A stretch of DNA of 64,000 nucleotides from Vibrio hibernica (GTDB taxonomy: Bacteria; Pseudomonadota; Gammaproteobacteria; Enterobacterales; Vibrionaceae): NCBI RefSeq assembly GCF_015223435.1, contig NZ_VHKO01000003.1:94046-158045 (forward strand). Reading direction: 5' to 3'. Under the pieces are notes generated by a model, which saw only the letters and a list, made by a program, of their open reading frames with translations, ran no database searches and was not told the DNA's origin. Shown one piece after another: positions 28,428-37,905 of the stretch. Positions within the stretch are counted from its first letter, which is position 1; each line of letters begins with the position of its first letter. The translations under genes and the position numbers were made by a program.

Positions 28428-28732
28428 TCATTTCAATATCTAATCTGTTAAATACTACGACACATGGCGATCTTTCACTGCTGCGGTTATTGCTTCCTCA
28501 TTAATTGGAACAAAAGTGGGTCGCCGGAGAAATGAGATAAACAAGCAATGACAGATTTATTTTAAAGATCGCAATGTAACTGAAAAATAGTAATGTAACT
28601 TAAAATGGCCCATGTAGCTAAGTCATCGCGGCTATTGTTGTATAGGCTTATTAATCATTCAGGTTACGGATTTTACCTTACAGATTAAGTCTACTTCTAT
28701 ATTGTTACAAATCCAGATGACTTTTCTTATGT
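28428..28732. other. 305-bp non-coding gap with a nested imperfect palindrome
   Basis: No gene is seen. Three nested inverted-repeat pairs share one centre: GCGATCTTT 28467-28475 with 28564-28572, ATTGCTT 28489-28495 with 28543-28549, and CTCATT 28497-28502 with 28531-28536. Just after, AATGTAACT is repeated at 28573-28581 and 28592-28600. It may be a folded RNA element, a decayed small mobile element, or the terminator region between two convergent genes. Confidence 0.5.
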
Positions 28733-29863
28733 CTATATATCAAACATCAAGTTACCTGGAGTAAGGAATGGCCAACGCAAAATGATAGGTTCTTCCTTCG
28801 CACCGTCGGCAAAAAAGTACCCAACTTGAGGCGTGGCATAAACTTCATCACCACGGCTAAATGATTGCTCATTCAACGCTTGATGAGTCAATTTTGCCTC
28901 CCATAATTCGGTTGTATCCCAACCAATAGGTGATAGCTCAACTCGAACTTCTGCCCCCACAGGGTTAATTGTAACCACTTTACAAGGCAGTGAGGCTTGG
29001 CTGTTTGCTTTCTTCGACAAACTCAGTTCATGGCTACGGATATAGAGATAACCATTTTTTTGAGTTGTTTCAGATATAGGAGGAAGAATAAAGGCGTTAC
29101 CGTTTTGCCAATGTTTATTATTCCAATTCGCTTTAAATTGATTCACATTACCAAAAAAATCAAATACAAAACGACTATTAGGGTGTGCGTAGAGCTCAAC
29201 TGGAGAATCCACTTGCTCTATTTTTCCGTGACTCATCACAACCACACGATCAGAAAGCTCTAATGCTTCATCTTGATCGTGAGTCACAAATACACTGGTA
29301 AAACCTAATTCATCATGCAGATTACGCAGCCAACGGCGTAGATCTTTACGTACTTTCGCATCCAGAGCACCAAATGGTTCATCGAGTAATAAGACTTCTG
29401 GTTTGGTTGCTAAAGCACGAGCTAAAGCGATACGTTGCTTCTGACCACCAGAGAGCTGTTCTGGATATCGCCCCGCGAGATGACCAAGTTGCACGATCTC
29501 TAATAATTGCTTAACACGTTTACTAATTTCAGCAGGATTAGGCCTCAATGAACGTTCCATCACTTCCAAACCAAAAGCGATATTATCCGCAATGGTCATG
29601 TGACGGAATAAGGCATAGTTTTGAAATACAAACCCCACACGACGATCGCGCACATGAACATTAGTCACATCGTGGTCACCGAAGTGAATCGATCCGGTAT
29701 TGGCATTCTCTAATCCAGCAATAATGCGTAATAGCGTTGTTTTACCTGAACCTGAGGGGCCTAAAAGACCAATCATCTCACCATTATTAATATCTAAAGA
29801 GAGAGGTGAAAGCGCTTGAAATTTACCAAACTGCTTAGAAATATTATTTAAACGGATACTCAT
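28733..29863 (-). CDS. cysA: Sulfate/thiosulfate ABC transporter ATP-binding protein
   Basis: ATPase of the sulfate/thiosulfate importer. Walker A is [12 protein letters not shown] (near residue 33), the signature is [16 protein letters not shown] (near residue 135), and Walker B is [21 protein letters not shown] with the CysA-type continuation. It has the longer C-terminal regulatory extension typical of CysA (376 residues in all). The start overlaps the cysW stop by four bases (ATGA). It is the last gene of the cysPTWA unit; no clear terminator is seen before 28700. Confidence 0.96.
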   Translation of the reverse strand: MSIRLNNISKQFGKFQALSPLSLDINNGEMIGLLGPSGSGKTTLLRIIAGLENANTGSIHFGDHDVTNVHVRDRRVGFVFQNYALFRHMTIADNIAFGLEVMERSLRPNPAEISKRVKQLLEIVQLGHLAGRYPEQLSGGQKQRIALARALATKPEVLLLDEPFGALDAKVRKDLRRWLRNLHDELGFTSVFVTHDQDEALELSDRVVVMSHGKIEQVDSPVELYAHPNSRFVFDFFGNVNQFKANWNNKHWQNGNAFILPPISETTQKNGYLYIRSHELSLSKKANSQASLPCKVVTINPVGAEVRVELSPIGWDTTELWEAKLTHQALNEQSFSRGDEVYATPQVGYFFADGAKEEPIILRWPFLTPGNLMFDI

Positions 29864-30720
29864 AGCTCACCTTGTTGGGCTTGTTCATTTATATGATTTC
29901 GTTCTTGTCGCCATTCAACAAAAGCTTTCAAAATCAAGGTTAATAAAGCGATAAACGCTAATAGAGATGCACTGGCAAATGCCGCTTCAGATTGGTAATC
30001 CTCATACAATAACTGGACATGTAACGGTAATGTATTAGTTTCACCTCGGATGTTTCCAGAGACAACAGCAACGGCGCCAAATTCACCCACCGCTCGAGCA
30101 TTAGTCAAAATTACGCCGTAAATTAAAGCCCATTTTATATTTGGCAGTGTTACGCGACGAAACAGTTGCCACCATGAAGCGCCAAGAATAACAGCCGCCT
30201 CTTCATCAGAACGGCCTTGCTGCTGCATGAGAGGGAGCAATTCTCTCGCAACAAATGGGCAAGTTACAAACACCGTCACTAAAACAATGCCCGGCCAAGC
30301 AAACATAATTTGTAAATCATGCTCAAATAACCATTCTCCTATCCAGCCATTGCTTCCATACAACAGCAGATACAAAAGGCCAGCCACCACAGGTGATACG
30401 GCAAAAGGTATATCAATTAAAGTGACCAGAAATTTGCGTCCAATAAACTCAAATCGTGTTACAGACCAGGCAAGCATTACACCGAAAACTAAATTAATCG
30501 GTACTGTCAGTAATGCTACTATAAGCGTTAGCCCAATAGCATGAAGGGTGTCGGGCTCGCTCAGGTTATTAAAATAAGTGGAGAGTCCACTTGCAAAAGC
30601 TTGCTGAAAAATACTTAGTAGCGGAATAATCAAAAGAATCGCAACAAAAAACAAGACTAATGAAATTAAGCACCACTTAACTAAAGGTTGCTCACCAATA
30701 CGTGAAGGTTTCGACATCAT
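29860..30720 (-). CDS. cysW: Sulfate/thiosulfate ABC transporter permease CysW
   Basis: Inner-membrane permease with about six membrane segments. The cytoplasmic EAA loop ([30 protein letters not shown], around residues 165-200) docks onto CysA, and [33 protein letters not shown] (around residues 210-245) is highly characteristic of CysW. 286 residues. It starts 5 bp after cysT and overlaps cysA by four bases, so the operon is tightly coupled. Confidence 0.95.
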   Translation of the reverse strand: MMSKPSRIGEQPLVKWCLISLVLFFVAILLIIPLLSIFQQAFASGLSTYFNNLSEPDTLHAIGLTLIVALLTVPINLVFGVMLAWSVTRFEFIGRKFLVTLIDIPFAVSPVVAGLLYLLLYGSNGWIGEWLFEHDLQIMFAWPGIVLVTVFVTCPFVARELLPLMQQQGRSDEEAAVILGASWWQLFRRVTLPNIKWALIYGVILTNARAVGEFGAVAVVSGNIRGETNTLPLHVQLLYEDYQSEAAFASASLLAFIALLTLILKAFVEWRQERNHINEQAQQGEL

Positions 30721-30725
30721 ATCCC

Positions 30726-31577
30726 TTACTTACCGTGAATTCGGCGTAAATAAGCGCCTTGCCATAGATTAATAATTAGTAATAAAGACAATGACGTTAA
30801 AAGAACAACTGAAGCAATTGCGCTTGCTGCCGGAAAATCAAACTCCTGTAAGCGAACAAATATCATTAACGATGTTATTTCACTCACATAAGGCATGTTT
30901 CCGGCAATAAAAATAACAGCGCCAAATTCGCCTAAACTACGGGTAAATGATAGGGCGACTCCAACTAATAGGGCGGGACGTAATGAAGGCATAATGACTC
31001 TCCAGAATACCGCCCAGTCAGATGCGCCCAACGTCATACCGGCTTCTTCTTCCTCTTGAGATATTTCTTCTAATACCGGTTGAACGGTTCGAACAACAAA
31101 AGGAATACTGGTAAATGCCATGGCAACGATAATACCTAATGGTGTGTAAGCGACTTTGATACCGATACTTTCTAATAGACTTCCAAGCCAACCAGTACTC
31201 GAATAAAGCGTAGCTAACGTAATCCCAGCCACTGCAGTTGGTAACGCAAATGGTAAATCAACCAAGGCATCTAAAATGCGCTTACCGGGAAATTGGTATC
31301 GAACCAAAACCCAAGCCAGTAGCAGTCCGAAAGCGCCATTAAATAAAGAAGCCACAAAAGCCGAACCAAGGGTGACTTTATAACTTGCGACAAGGCGAGG
31401 GTCAGAAATGACGTACCAATACTCGCTAAGTAACATCCCCTTGGTTTGCATTACGAGTCCTGTTGCCGGCAGTAAAAGGATCAAACTGATAAATAGCAGA
31501 GAAACCCCCAAGCTGATGGCAAAACCTGGAAGAACACGTTGATGTTTTGGGCGAGAAACTGCGTGAGATCCGCTCAT
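30726..31577 (-). CDS. cysT: Sulfate/thiosulfate ABC transporter permease CysT (CysU)
   Basis: Second membrane permease of the importer, 283 residues with about six membrane helices. The EAA loop reads EEAGMTLGASDWAVFWRVIMP, and the CysT-typical ending FTRSLGEFGAVIFIAGNMPYVSEITSLMIFVRLQEFD is present as a span in the last third. It forms the heterodimeric channel with CysW. It lies 77 bp downstream of cysP. Confidence 0.95.
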   Translation of the reverse strand: MSGSHAVSRPKHQRVLPGFAISLGVSLLFISLILLLPATGLVMQTKGMLLSEYWYVISDPRLVASYKVTLGSAFVASLFNGAFGLLLAWVLVRYQFPGKRILDALVDLPFALPTAVAGITLATLYSSTGWLGSLLESIGIKVAYTPLGIIVAMAFTSIPFVVRTVQPVLEEISQEEEEAGMTLGASDWAVFWRVIMPSLRPALLVGVALSFTRSLGEFGAVIFIAGNMPYVSEITSLMIFVRLQEFDFPAASAIASVVLLTSLSLLLIINLWQGAYLRRIHGK

Positions 31578-31654
31578 AAACCCTCAGATAATTAGTCAAA
31601 AATGAGTTATTACCACCTAACAATAAGTGGTAACAACATCTTAGGCAAAGCTGA

Positions 31655-32665
31655 TTAACGACGTTGCAATTGGTCTAGCTTAGCGCCATTCGCAAATTGT
31701 GTTTTCATTGCGTTATCCCAACCACCAACGATTTCTTCAACGGTGAGTAGTTCTACTTGCGGGAAGCGGTCAGCAAACTCAGCTTTTACTTTTTCATTAT
31801 GGATACGGTAGTTAAAGCCCGCCAACATACGTTGAGCTTCTTCACTGTATAGGTAAGAAAGATACTCAGTTGCTACTTCTGTTGTACCGTTACGTTTTGC
31901 ATTACGCTCAACCACTGCAACAGGGAATTCAGCGAGGATAGACGTTTTAGGTACCACTACTTCATAGCCATCTTCGCCATACTGTTTACGGATGTTGTTT
32001 ACTTCCGATTCAAATGTGATCAGAACATCACCGATCTTACGCTCAACAAATGACGTTGTTGCACCACGGCCACCGGTATCAAAGACCGCTACATTAGCGA
32101 GCATTTGCTTTAGAAATTTGTTTTGTTTCGCTTCATTGTCTTTACCGAATGCTTTTTGTGCGTAACCAAGGGCTGCGAGATAAGTATAACGAGCATTACC
32201 TGATGTTTTTGGATTAGGGAAAACAGAAGCAACGCCTTCACGAGCTAAATCCCCCCAATCATGAATGTTTTTTGGGTTACCCTTGCGAACCAAAAATGCG
32301 GCTGTTGAATAATATGGAGAGCTTGCATTGGGTAGTTTGTTTTGCCAATCTGCTGGGATTAATTTGCCTTTATCGTGTAATACCTGAACGTCGGTAATTT
32401 GATTGAACGTTACAACGTCGGCAGGCAAACCTTGAAGAATTGCACGAGCTTGAGCAGAAGAACCACTATGAGACTGTTTAATCTCAATTGTCTTACCGGT
32501 TTTTTCTTCCCAATGATTTGCAAAAATCGGGTTATAGGTTGCGAACAGCTCACGAGCAATATCGTAAGAAGAGTTCAGGATAGTTTGGTCTGCTGCGGAT
32601 GCATTAAATGAGCTTGCAATTAACAAGACTGCCAATACTGACTTTATTCGTTTCATTATATTCAT
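31655..32665 (-). CDS. cysP: Periplasmic thiosulfate/sulfate-binding protein
   Basis: Solute-binding protein with an N-terminal signal peptide (cleavage likely after FNASA). The text follows E. coli CysP more closely than Sbp: [54 protein letters not shown], and [22 protein letters not shown]. 336 residues, full length. It is the first gene of cysP-cysT-cysW-cysA. The 203-bp AT-rich gap shared with the divergent cysM gene presumably carries CysB control, but I could not pick out a convincing CysB site by eye. Confidence 0.94.
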   Translation of the reverse strand: MNIMKRIKSVLAVLLIASSFNASAADQTILNSSYDIARELFATYNPIFANHWEEKTGKTIEIKQSHSGSSAQARAILQGLPADVVTFNQITDVQVLHDKGKLIPADWQNKLPNASSPYYSTAAFLVRKGNPKNIHDWGDLAREGVASVFPNPKTSGNARYTYLAALGYAQKAFGKDNEAKQNKFLKQMLANVAVFDTGGRGATTSFVERKIGDVLITFESEVNNIRKQYGEDGYEVVVPKTSILAEFPVAVVERNAKRNGTTEVATEYLSYLYSEEAQRMLAGFNYRIHNEKVKAEFADRFPQVELLTVEEIVGGWDNAMKTQFANGAKLDQLQRR

Positions 32666-32868
32666 ACTCCTAATTCTGTTACGTAGATCGTATCCATTTC
32701 GATTAGAGTATGTGTATAACTTAATGATAACAAAGATTATAAATAGAACTATTTAGAATATTAACAAACAATACATTATATACTTATGCTTAATTAGTCT
32801 TGTATTACTGTTGGTGAGGAACACATAATAAATGATATAAATATCTATACCAATATAGAGGAATGTAA

Positions 32869-33759
32869 GTGTCTGAATTTCCAACTATTGAACATTATGT
32901 CGGTCAAACACCTTTAGTCAGGTTGCAACGGCTTGCAACAGGTAGCCAAAGTACCGTACTCGTTAAGCTTGAGGGTAATAACCCTGCAGGCTCCGTTAAA
33001 GATCGCCCAGCGCTTAATATGATTATTCAGGGGGAAACCCGAGGGACGATTAAACCGGGCGATACGCTGATTGAAGCCACTAGTGGAAACACGGGAATTG
33101 CATTGGCGATGGCGGCTGCGATAAAAGGCTATAAGATGATTTTGATTATGCCGGATAACGCCACTCAAGAACGCAAAGATTCAATGCAAGGCTACGGTGC
33201 AAAACTAATTTTAGTGACCAAAGAGCAAGGAATGGAAGGTGCGCGAGATTTAGCATTACAAATGCAAAGTGAAGGTAAAGGGATTGTACTTGATCAGTTT
33301 AATAATGCAGATAATCCTGATGCACACTTTCATTCTACCGGCCCTGAAATCTGGCAACAAAGTTTAGGGAAAATCACTCATTTTGTATCAAGCATGGGCA
33401 CGACTGGAACCATCGTTGGTGTATCTCGTTATCTTAAATCTCAAAATCCAGATATTTGTATTGTTGGGCTACAACCTTCAGAAGGCAGTTCAATTCCGGG
33501 TATTCGCCGCTGGCCTAAAGAGTACCTACCGGGTATTTATGATGATTCAACCATTGATAAAATCATGGATATTGATCAAGAATCTGCGGAAAATACGACC
33601 CGCGCACTGGCTCAAAAAGAAGGCATTAGTGCAGGAGTAAGTTCTGGAGGGGCTGTTTTTGCTGCTATTGAGATAGCTAAAAACAATCCTGGTTCCGTTG
33701 TCGTTGCTATTGTTTGTGATCGAGGGGATCGCTATTTATCTTCGGGATTGTTTTCTTAA
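32869..33759 (+). CDS. cysM: Cysteine synthase B (O-acetylserine sulfhydrylase)
   Basis: PLP enzyme making cysteine, or S-sulfocysteine from thiosulfate, from O-acetylserine. The PLP lysine is in NPAGSVKDRPALNM (near residue 41), the substrate loop in EATSGNTGIALAMA (near residue 70), and the phosphate-binding loop in SSMGTTGTIVGVSRYL (near residue 173). 296 residues as expected. The start is GTG at 32869 with GAGGAATGTAA upstream. In E. coli cysM ends the cysPUWAM operon; here it is divergent from cysP. Confidence 0.94.
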   Translation: MSEFPTIEHYVGQTPLVRLQRLATGSQSTVLVKLEGNNPAGSVKDRPALNMIIQGETRGTIKPGDTLIEATSGNTGIALAMAAAIKGYKMILIMPDNATQERKDSMQGYGAKLILVTKEQGMEGARDLALQMQSEGKGIVLDQFNNADNPDAHFHSTGPEIWQQSLGKITHFVSSMGTTGTIVGVSRYLKSQNPDICIVGLQPSEGSSIPGIRRWPKEYLPGIYDDSTIDKIMDIDQESAENTTRALAQKEGISAGVSSGGAVFAAIEIAKNNPGSVVVAIVCDRGDRYLSSGLFS

Positions 33760-33907
33760 GGCGGAAATCTCATTATTTAAGCTTAGTAACCTTATACTTT
33801 CGTGTTCATCACACGTTTTTCAAGCCTCGAGTCAGTAGTTCATGGCTGACTCAGTTTTGCCTCAAACTAATTTAGAGCTTAAAAATTGAGACAGCAAATA
33901 AAGCCCG

Positions 33908-34144
33908 TTAGTCGAGAAACCAGTTAGTAGCATAAATAATTAGAAGGACCAGAAGGACAAAAAGGATTGGGAGGAGGAGTATCATTGCCCACTTTTTCAT
34001 GAGGCTTGGTTTCTCAAATACCACGCCTTCTGCTTCCTTTACTCTTCTATCTTCATCAAAGTGCCATTTAATAGCGAAGTAGGCTCCAATACCTAATACA
34101 ATAAGCTTAAAAGCCCCAGCAAAGTACGGGAATATGCTGTTCAT
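33908..34144 (-). CDS. Small membrane protein, 78 aa, unknown function
   Basis: Two predicted transmembrane helices, FAGAFKLIVLGIGAYFAIKW near the N-terminus and WAMILLLPILFVLLVLLIIYATNWF at the C-terminus (residues about 52-76), separated by a charged loop (HFDEDRRVKEAEG). GGAGATAAATA precedes the ATG, a fair ribosome-binding site. I do not recognise a family. It is convergent with cysM. Confidence 0.65.
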   Translation of the reverse strand: MNSIFPYFAGAFKLIVLGIGAYFAIKWHFDEDRRVKEAEGVVFEKPSLMKKWAMILLLPILFVLLVLLIIYATNWFLD

Positions 34145-34384
34145 TATTTATCTCCATTAAATTCAATATCGATTTTGTGGCAGCATAATCAAAGGTTCAC
34201 ATTTAGTGCGCACTCAAAATCAGGATTTCTAGCGAGTGCAAGTTTACAGATCGCGCTAGCTACCCACAACTCATTTTGCAATACCTGTAGTTATTGTGAC
34301 TTGCTTTCATACTATAATCTATGATATTTCCGCTGAGATAACCGTTTCTAATTGGAAATGTATAAACCCCAAAAAAGGATATAT

Positions 34385-34723
34385 ATGCAATTTGTTAATG
34401 ATAATAAAGATGTTCAACAAGGTGATGTGTTAGCGGAAAAGCTGAGAGTATTTCTGGTCGAAAATAAAGCCCAGTTTGAACATAGCTTAATTCCGAATAT
34501 GGATCATATTGATCATCGAGCGTTAAATGAGAAGGGGATTGAGATATTAGAAGTGCACTACCTTGCCGATAATCGCTACTCACTTGTGTATAAATATGAT
34601 TGGTTTATCTTTAGTGGTTGTACAAATACAGATGAGTCGGGCATAGAAAAAAATAAGGTCACCATTACAGTACTAGATAATGGTGACCTTGAGTTTGACC
34701 GTTCAGCGCTTGGGATTAGTTGA
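34385..34723 (+). CDS. Hypothetical protein, 112 aa
   Basis: Soluble protein beginning MQFVNDNKDVQQGDVLAEKL. The second half looks like alternating beta strands (YSLVYKYDWFIFSGCTNTDE, VTITVLDNGDLEFD). AAAAAAGGAT lies six bases before ATG 34385, which decides the start over an upstream TTG at 34352. No family recognised. Its last 80 bases also carry, on the other strand, the apparent terminator of the convergent transporter gene, whose stop is only 5 bp away. Confidence 0.7.
   Translation: MQFVNDNKDVQQGDVLAEKLRVFLVENKAQFEHSLIPNMDHIDHRALNEKGIEILEVHYLADNRYSLVYKYDWFIFSGCTNTDESGIEKNKVTITVLDNGDLEFDRSALGIS
34646..34690 (-). terminator. Minus-strand intrinsic terminator inside the 3' coding end of the convergent gene
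   Basis: Perfect 13-bp inverted repeat (34655-34667 with 34678-34690) and a 10-nt loop. Read on the minus strand it is followed by ATTTTTTTC, which fits termination of the BASS transporter transcript about 40 bp after its stop. The sequence also encodes residues of the opposite gene. Confidence 0.85.
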
Positions 34724-34728
34724 CTCTT

Positions 34729-35682
34729 TTAATTAGCTGCTTTCTCGGTGTTGTCGCTGATATTTTGTTCTTCACTTGGTGCTTTCTTTGCCCAAATTCC
34801 GGCAAGGATTGAACCTGAAATGTTATGCCATAATGAGAACAGCGTACCAGGCATAGCTGCAGCAGGAGTGAAGAACTTCATTGCTAATGCGGTTGCTAGG
34901 CCGGAATTTTGCAATCCCACTTCAAATGAAATCGTTCGGCAGATAGTTTCATCAAATCCGAGTAAGCGACAAATCCAATAGCCAGCCAGTAATCCAAATC
35001 CATTGTGTAGGATAACAGCAACCGCAATGATTGGCCCAATAGTGGCAAATTGTGAAGCATTGAGTGCAATGACGATACCGATAATCATAACAATGGCGAT
35101 CATTGAAATTAACGGAAGAATAGGCTCTAATTTTTTGGTAAAACTATGAATAAATTGATTAATTAAAATGCCTGCGCCGACAGGAATTAATACAATTTTA
35201 ACTAGACTTAAAAGCATAGCGCTGGCGGGTACATTAACCGTTTGGCCTGCTAACATTTCGGATAAAAATGGCGTCATAAATACGCCCAGTAATGTTGAAA
35301 TGGCGGTCATTGAAATAGAAAGTGCCACGTTTCCTTTGGCTAAGTAACACATAACATTGGAAGACGTACCACCTGCCACACTGCCCACAAGCACCATACC
35401 AATGGTTAATTCAGGGCTGAAATCTAGTAAATGACTAATTAGAATCGCCACTAATGGCATGATAGTAAATTGTAAAATGATACCAACCACCACGGCAGTT
35501 TTGTGTTTGACGACATTGATGAAGTCGGATGGTTTTAATGTGAGTCCCATCGCGAGCATAATTGTGACGAGTAATGGCACAATGTAAGATTTTAATGGTT
35601 GAAAGAGTTCTGGTTGTACATAAGCAATAATTGAAATGAGTATCGCCCATACTGGAAACAGGCGTGTGATCGTCCCTAACAT
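34729..35682 (-). CDS. Bile acid:sodium symporter (BASS) family transporter
   Basis: A 317-residue membrane protein with about nine to ten helices. BASS-family landmarks: IVPLLVTIMLAMGLTLKPSDF near residue 33, GSVAGGTSSNVMCYLAKGNVALSISMTAIST near residue 98 (the sodium-site region), and EVGLQNSGLATALAMKFF near residue 250. Members move sodium together with organic anions such as bile acids, pyruvate or pantoate; the substrate here is unknown. AGGAGAT precedes the ATG. It lies 123 bp downstream of the GcvR-like gene on the same strand. Confidence 0.92.
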   Translation of the reverse strand: MLGTITRLFPVWAILISIIAYVQPELFQPLKSYIVPLLVTIMLAMGLTLKPSDFINVVKHKTAVVVGIILQFTIMPLVAILISHLLDFSPELTIGMVLVGSVAGGTSSNVMCYLAKGNVALSISMTAISTLLGVFMTPFLSEMLAGQTVNVPASAMLLSLVKIVLIPVGAGILINQFIHSFTKKLEPILPLISMIAIVMIIGIVIALNASQFATIGPIIAVAVILHNGFGLLAGYWICRLLGFDETICRTISFEVGLQNSGLATALAMKFFTPAAAMPGTLFSLWHNISGSILAGIWAKKAPSEEQNISDNTEKAAN

Positions 35683-35805
35683 AAATATCTCCTTATTATT
35701 TTCAACTAGAATGCCACAAGTACTTACTGGTCACCAAGCATAGAATAAATAATATGTTACATAAATGTTATTTTATGGGCGATCTAGGTATGATCGTTAC
35801 GATTT

Positions 35806-36330
35806 TTATTTTTCATCCGGTTTGGATAACCACGTTTTGAGTCCTATGGTTTCAAGTTCTGAAATTACATCATGTATATTAGTTTCAGTTGGCAGCTTAA
35901 TTGTTAAATGTGAACTAAACATGCTGGAACTAACGCCAAGATTATCGACTAAAAATACTCGATTACTTTCAATGTCGAGTATGTGTCCATGTTCCGCTTC
36001 AAGAGTGTTAGAGATGTCTTTCAGTATTCCGTTACGGTCATCGGCATCAATACGAAGGTTATAGATATTTTCATTTTCATCTTGTTTATTGATGCTTGAA
36101 TCTGCGAAATAAACACTGAGATTTGGTTGATCTCGAAAGGCTTGTTTCACTATTTCAACATGCTCATTTGGCATGCTTATTTTAATCAGACCCGACACTT
36201 GTTTATCAAGGTAACTGATTTTTGTGATGAGCCATTTACCCTCATAGTCATGGGTTGTTTTGGCTAACTGATTTATCATGGCAGGAGAGGCTTGTCCTGC
36301 AAAATTAATAATGAAAATTTTCGTCATCAT
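35806..36330 (-). CDS. GcvR-like protein with two ACT domains
   Basis: A 174-residue protein with two tandem ACT domains. The first spans about residues 3-75 (IINFAGQASPAMINQLAKTTHDYEG). The second spans about 90-170 and opens with LRIDADDRNGILKDISNTLEAEHGHILDIES. This arrangement matches the GcvR glycine-cleavage repressor family, which acts by binding partner proteins rather than DNA. No gcv genes are nearby, so its real target is uncertain. It is divergent from the CinA-like gene. Confidence 0.82.
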   Translation of the reverse strand: MMTKIFIINFAGQASPAMINQLAKTTHDYEGKWLITKISYLDKQVSGLIKISMPNEHVEIVKQAFRDQPNLSVYFADSSINKQDENENIYNLRIDADDRNGILKDISNTLEAEHGHILDIESNRVFLVDNLGVSSSMFSSHLTIKLPTETNIHDVISELETIGLKTWLSKPDEK

Positions 36331-36537
36331 TTTTCTCCATCAAGTTGAATCTAAAGTGAAGCTTATTATTAGTTTAGGTAATTTTCCGTTATCTGCCTAA
36401 AGATAAAGAGTATCTCACTAAAATATTATCTTAATTATTTTTATATATTTAGGCTGTGTTCATGAACTTGGTATGTCATTATTTAAAGAATTAAAACTTT
36501 CTAAAGCGTTAATCGTTATAGATAAAAAGGACGAGAC

Positions 36538-37737
36538 ATGAAAATTTCGATGCTCAGTACAGGTGAAGAAGTGTTACATGGCGATATTGTTGATACCAAT
36601 GCATCTTGGCTTGGTGAGCAGTTTTTCCAGCATGGATTAGGATTAAGCTACCGAGCTACCGTGGGTGATCAACTGGATTCTTTAGTGAATGAAATTACAA
36701 CATTAAGCTTACGTAGTGATGTCATTATTGTTAACGGAGGGTTAGGGCCGACCAGTGATGACATGAGTGCACAAGCGATGGCTGATGCAGCAGGTGTTTA
36801 TCTTGAGTTGAATCAAGCTTGGGTAGAGAAAATGGAAGCGTACTTCTCTCAGTCTAATCGACCGATGGCACAGAGTAATTTAAAACAAGCCATGTTACCG
36901 AAAGGCGCCGAAGTGATTGATAATCCAGTTGGTACCGCTTGTGGTTTCAGTATGCGATTAAATGATGCATTGATCATGTTTACACCAGGTGTACCGTTTG
37001 AATTCAAGCGAATGGTTAAGGAAGAAATCTTACCTTTATTGCATAAGCTTTATCCTGAAGTTGAGCAACAAGTGTGTCATAAAATTTACACTTTTGGTTT
37101 AGGTGAATCTGGAATTGCGGACTTACTGCAATCCATTCAGCTTCCAAAAGGGTTCAGTTTAGGTTACCGCTCTTATATGCCTTTTATTGAGGTTAAAGTG
37201 TTTAGCCCGCGTGATCATGAACAAATTGAATCCATAATGTTTCAGATCAATGAAACGTTATCTGCTTATGTTGTCGGTATTAATCAGCCTTTAATTGAAG
37301 TGGTAGGAGAGGCGTTGAGTGATAATCAATGGCAGCTTTCATTAATGGAGCAAGCAACCGGTGGAGAGTTGGCGAGAACCTTATATCAGTCGGAAAAAGC
37401 ACAGCAGTACTTTCAGCAAAGCATTATCGATAATCAAGTTGAGCCACTGTCAGATCTAGAAGATGGTGTGATCATCGCAACAGAATACCGCATAGATACT
37501 CAAGCTGATGTGAGTTTAGCTAGCTTTAAATTGAAAGATGGCAGTTATGCATTGGTACTGGTGACTTGTCAGAATTGTTTTGCTCAACAAGTGGTCTTTA
37601 AGCGTAAGTATCCATTAAAGTCTCAACAGGTCTTGCTCAGTACCATGTTATTTGACATGTTGCGTCGTCATGCAAAACATGAAGTGGTATTTGGTGAGTT
37701 TGCTCAATGTGAACGTGTCGGATTGGTGGAGTTATAA
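36538..37737 (+). CDS. CinA-like protein (molybdopterin-binding/ADP-ribose pyrophosphatase-type N-domain, degenerate C-domain)
   Basis: 399 residues. The N-terminal half is the COG1058 domain: STGEEVLHGDIVDTNASWL (near residue 7), VNGGLGPTSDDMS (near residue 65) and NPVGTACGF (near residue 128). The C-terminal part corresponds to the CinA/PncC amidohydrolase domain, but where active enzymes read ESCTGG this one reads EQATGG, and the following sequence is divergent. It therefore resembles the YfaY-type CinA-like proteins, whose amidase activity is doubtful. AAAAGGAC precedes the ATG. Monocistronic by position. Confidence 0.85.
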   Translation: MKISMLSTGEEVLHGDIVDTNASWLGEQFFQHGLGLSYRATVGDQLDSLVNEITTLSLRSDVIIVNGGLGPTSDDMSAQAMADAAGVYLELNQAWVEKMEAYFSQSNRPMAQSNLKQAMLPKGAEVIDNPVGTACGFSMRLNDALIMFTPGVPFEFKRMVKEEILPLLHKLYPEVEQQVCHKIYTFGLGESGIADLLQSIQLPKGFSLGYRSYMPFIEVKVFSPRDHEQIESIMFQINETLSAYVVGINQPLIEVVGEALSDNQWQLSLMEQATGGELARTLYQSEKAQQYFQQSIIDNQVEPLSDLEDGVIIATEYRIDTQADVSLASFKLKDGSYALVLVTCQNCFAQQVVFKRKYPLKSQQVLLSTMLFDMLRRHAKHEVVFGEFAQCERVGLVEL

Positions 37738-37905
37738 ATACTGGAGTAAATATTAACAGAATATAAATGACCTTATTTATTGTAAGCTTTTTGTGGTGGG
37801 TATTTACTCGGTTGAAGTGAGTGCTTGGATAACATGTCATTACTATGACAAATGTAAGTGAGGTTTTTAATACGGTTTACATAGGTATAATAATGAGATT
37901 TTGAC

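Noticed and set aside
28469..28560. Minus-strand ORF fragment resembling a transposase tail
   Set aside because: About 30 codons can be read without a stop, but there is no start, no ribosome-binding site and no recognisable motif; it follows from the inverted repeats.
28467..28572. Integron attC site
   Set aside because: The nested palindrome has attC-like size, but the outer ends lack the GTTRRRY/RYYYAAC core sites and no integrase or cassette array is nearby.
32666..32868. CysB binding sites between cysP and cysM
   Set aside because: Control by CysB is expected from the genes, but its sites are degenerate and none could be located by eye with confidence.
33829..33852. 7-bp hairpin after cysM as a terminator
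   Set aside because: The stem is short, the loop is 10 nt and only AGTTTTG follows; support is too thin for a separate feature.
37744..37809. 9-bp inverted repeat (GAGTAAATA / TATTTACTC) after the CinA-like gene
   Set aside because: The loop is 48 nt and there is no T tract; too weak to call a terminator or operator in AT-rich DNA.
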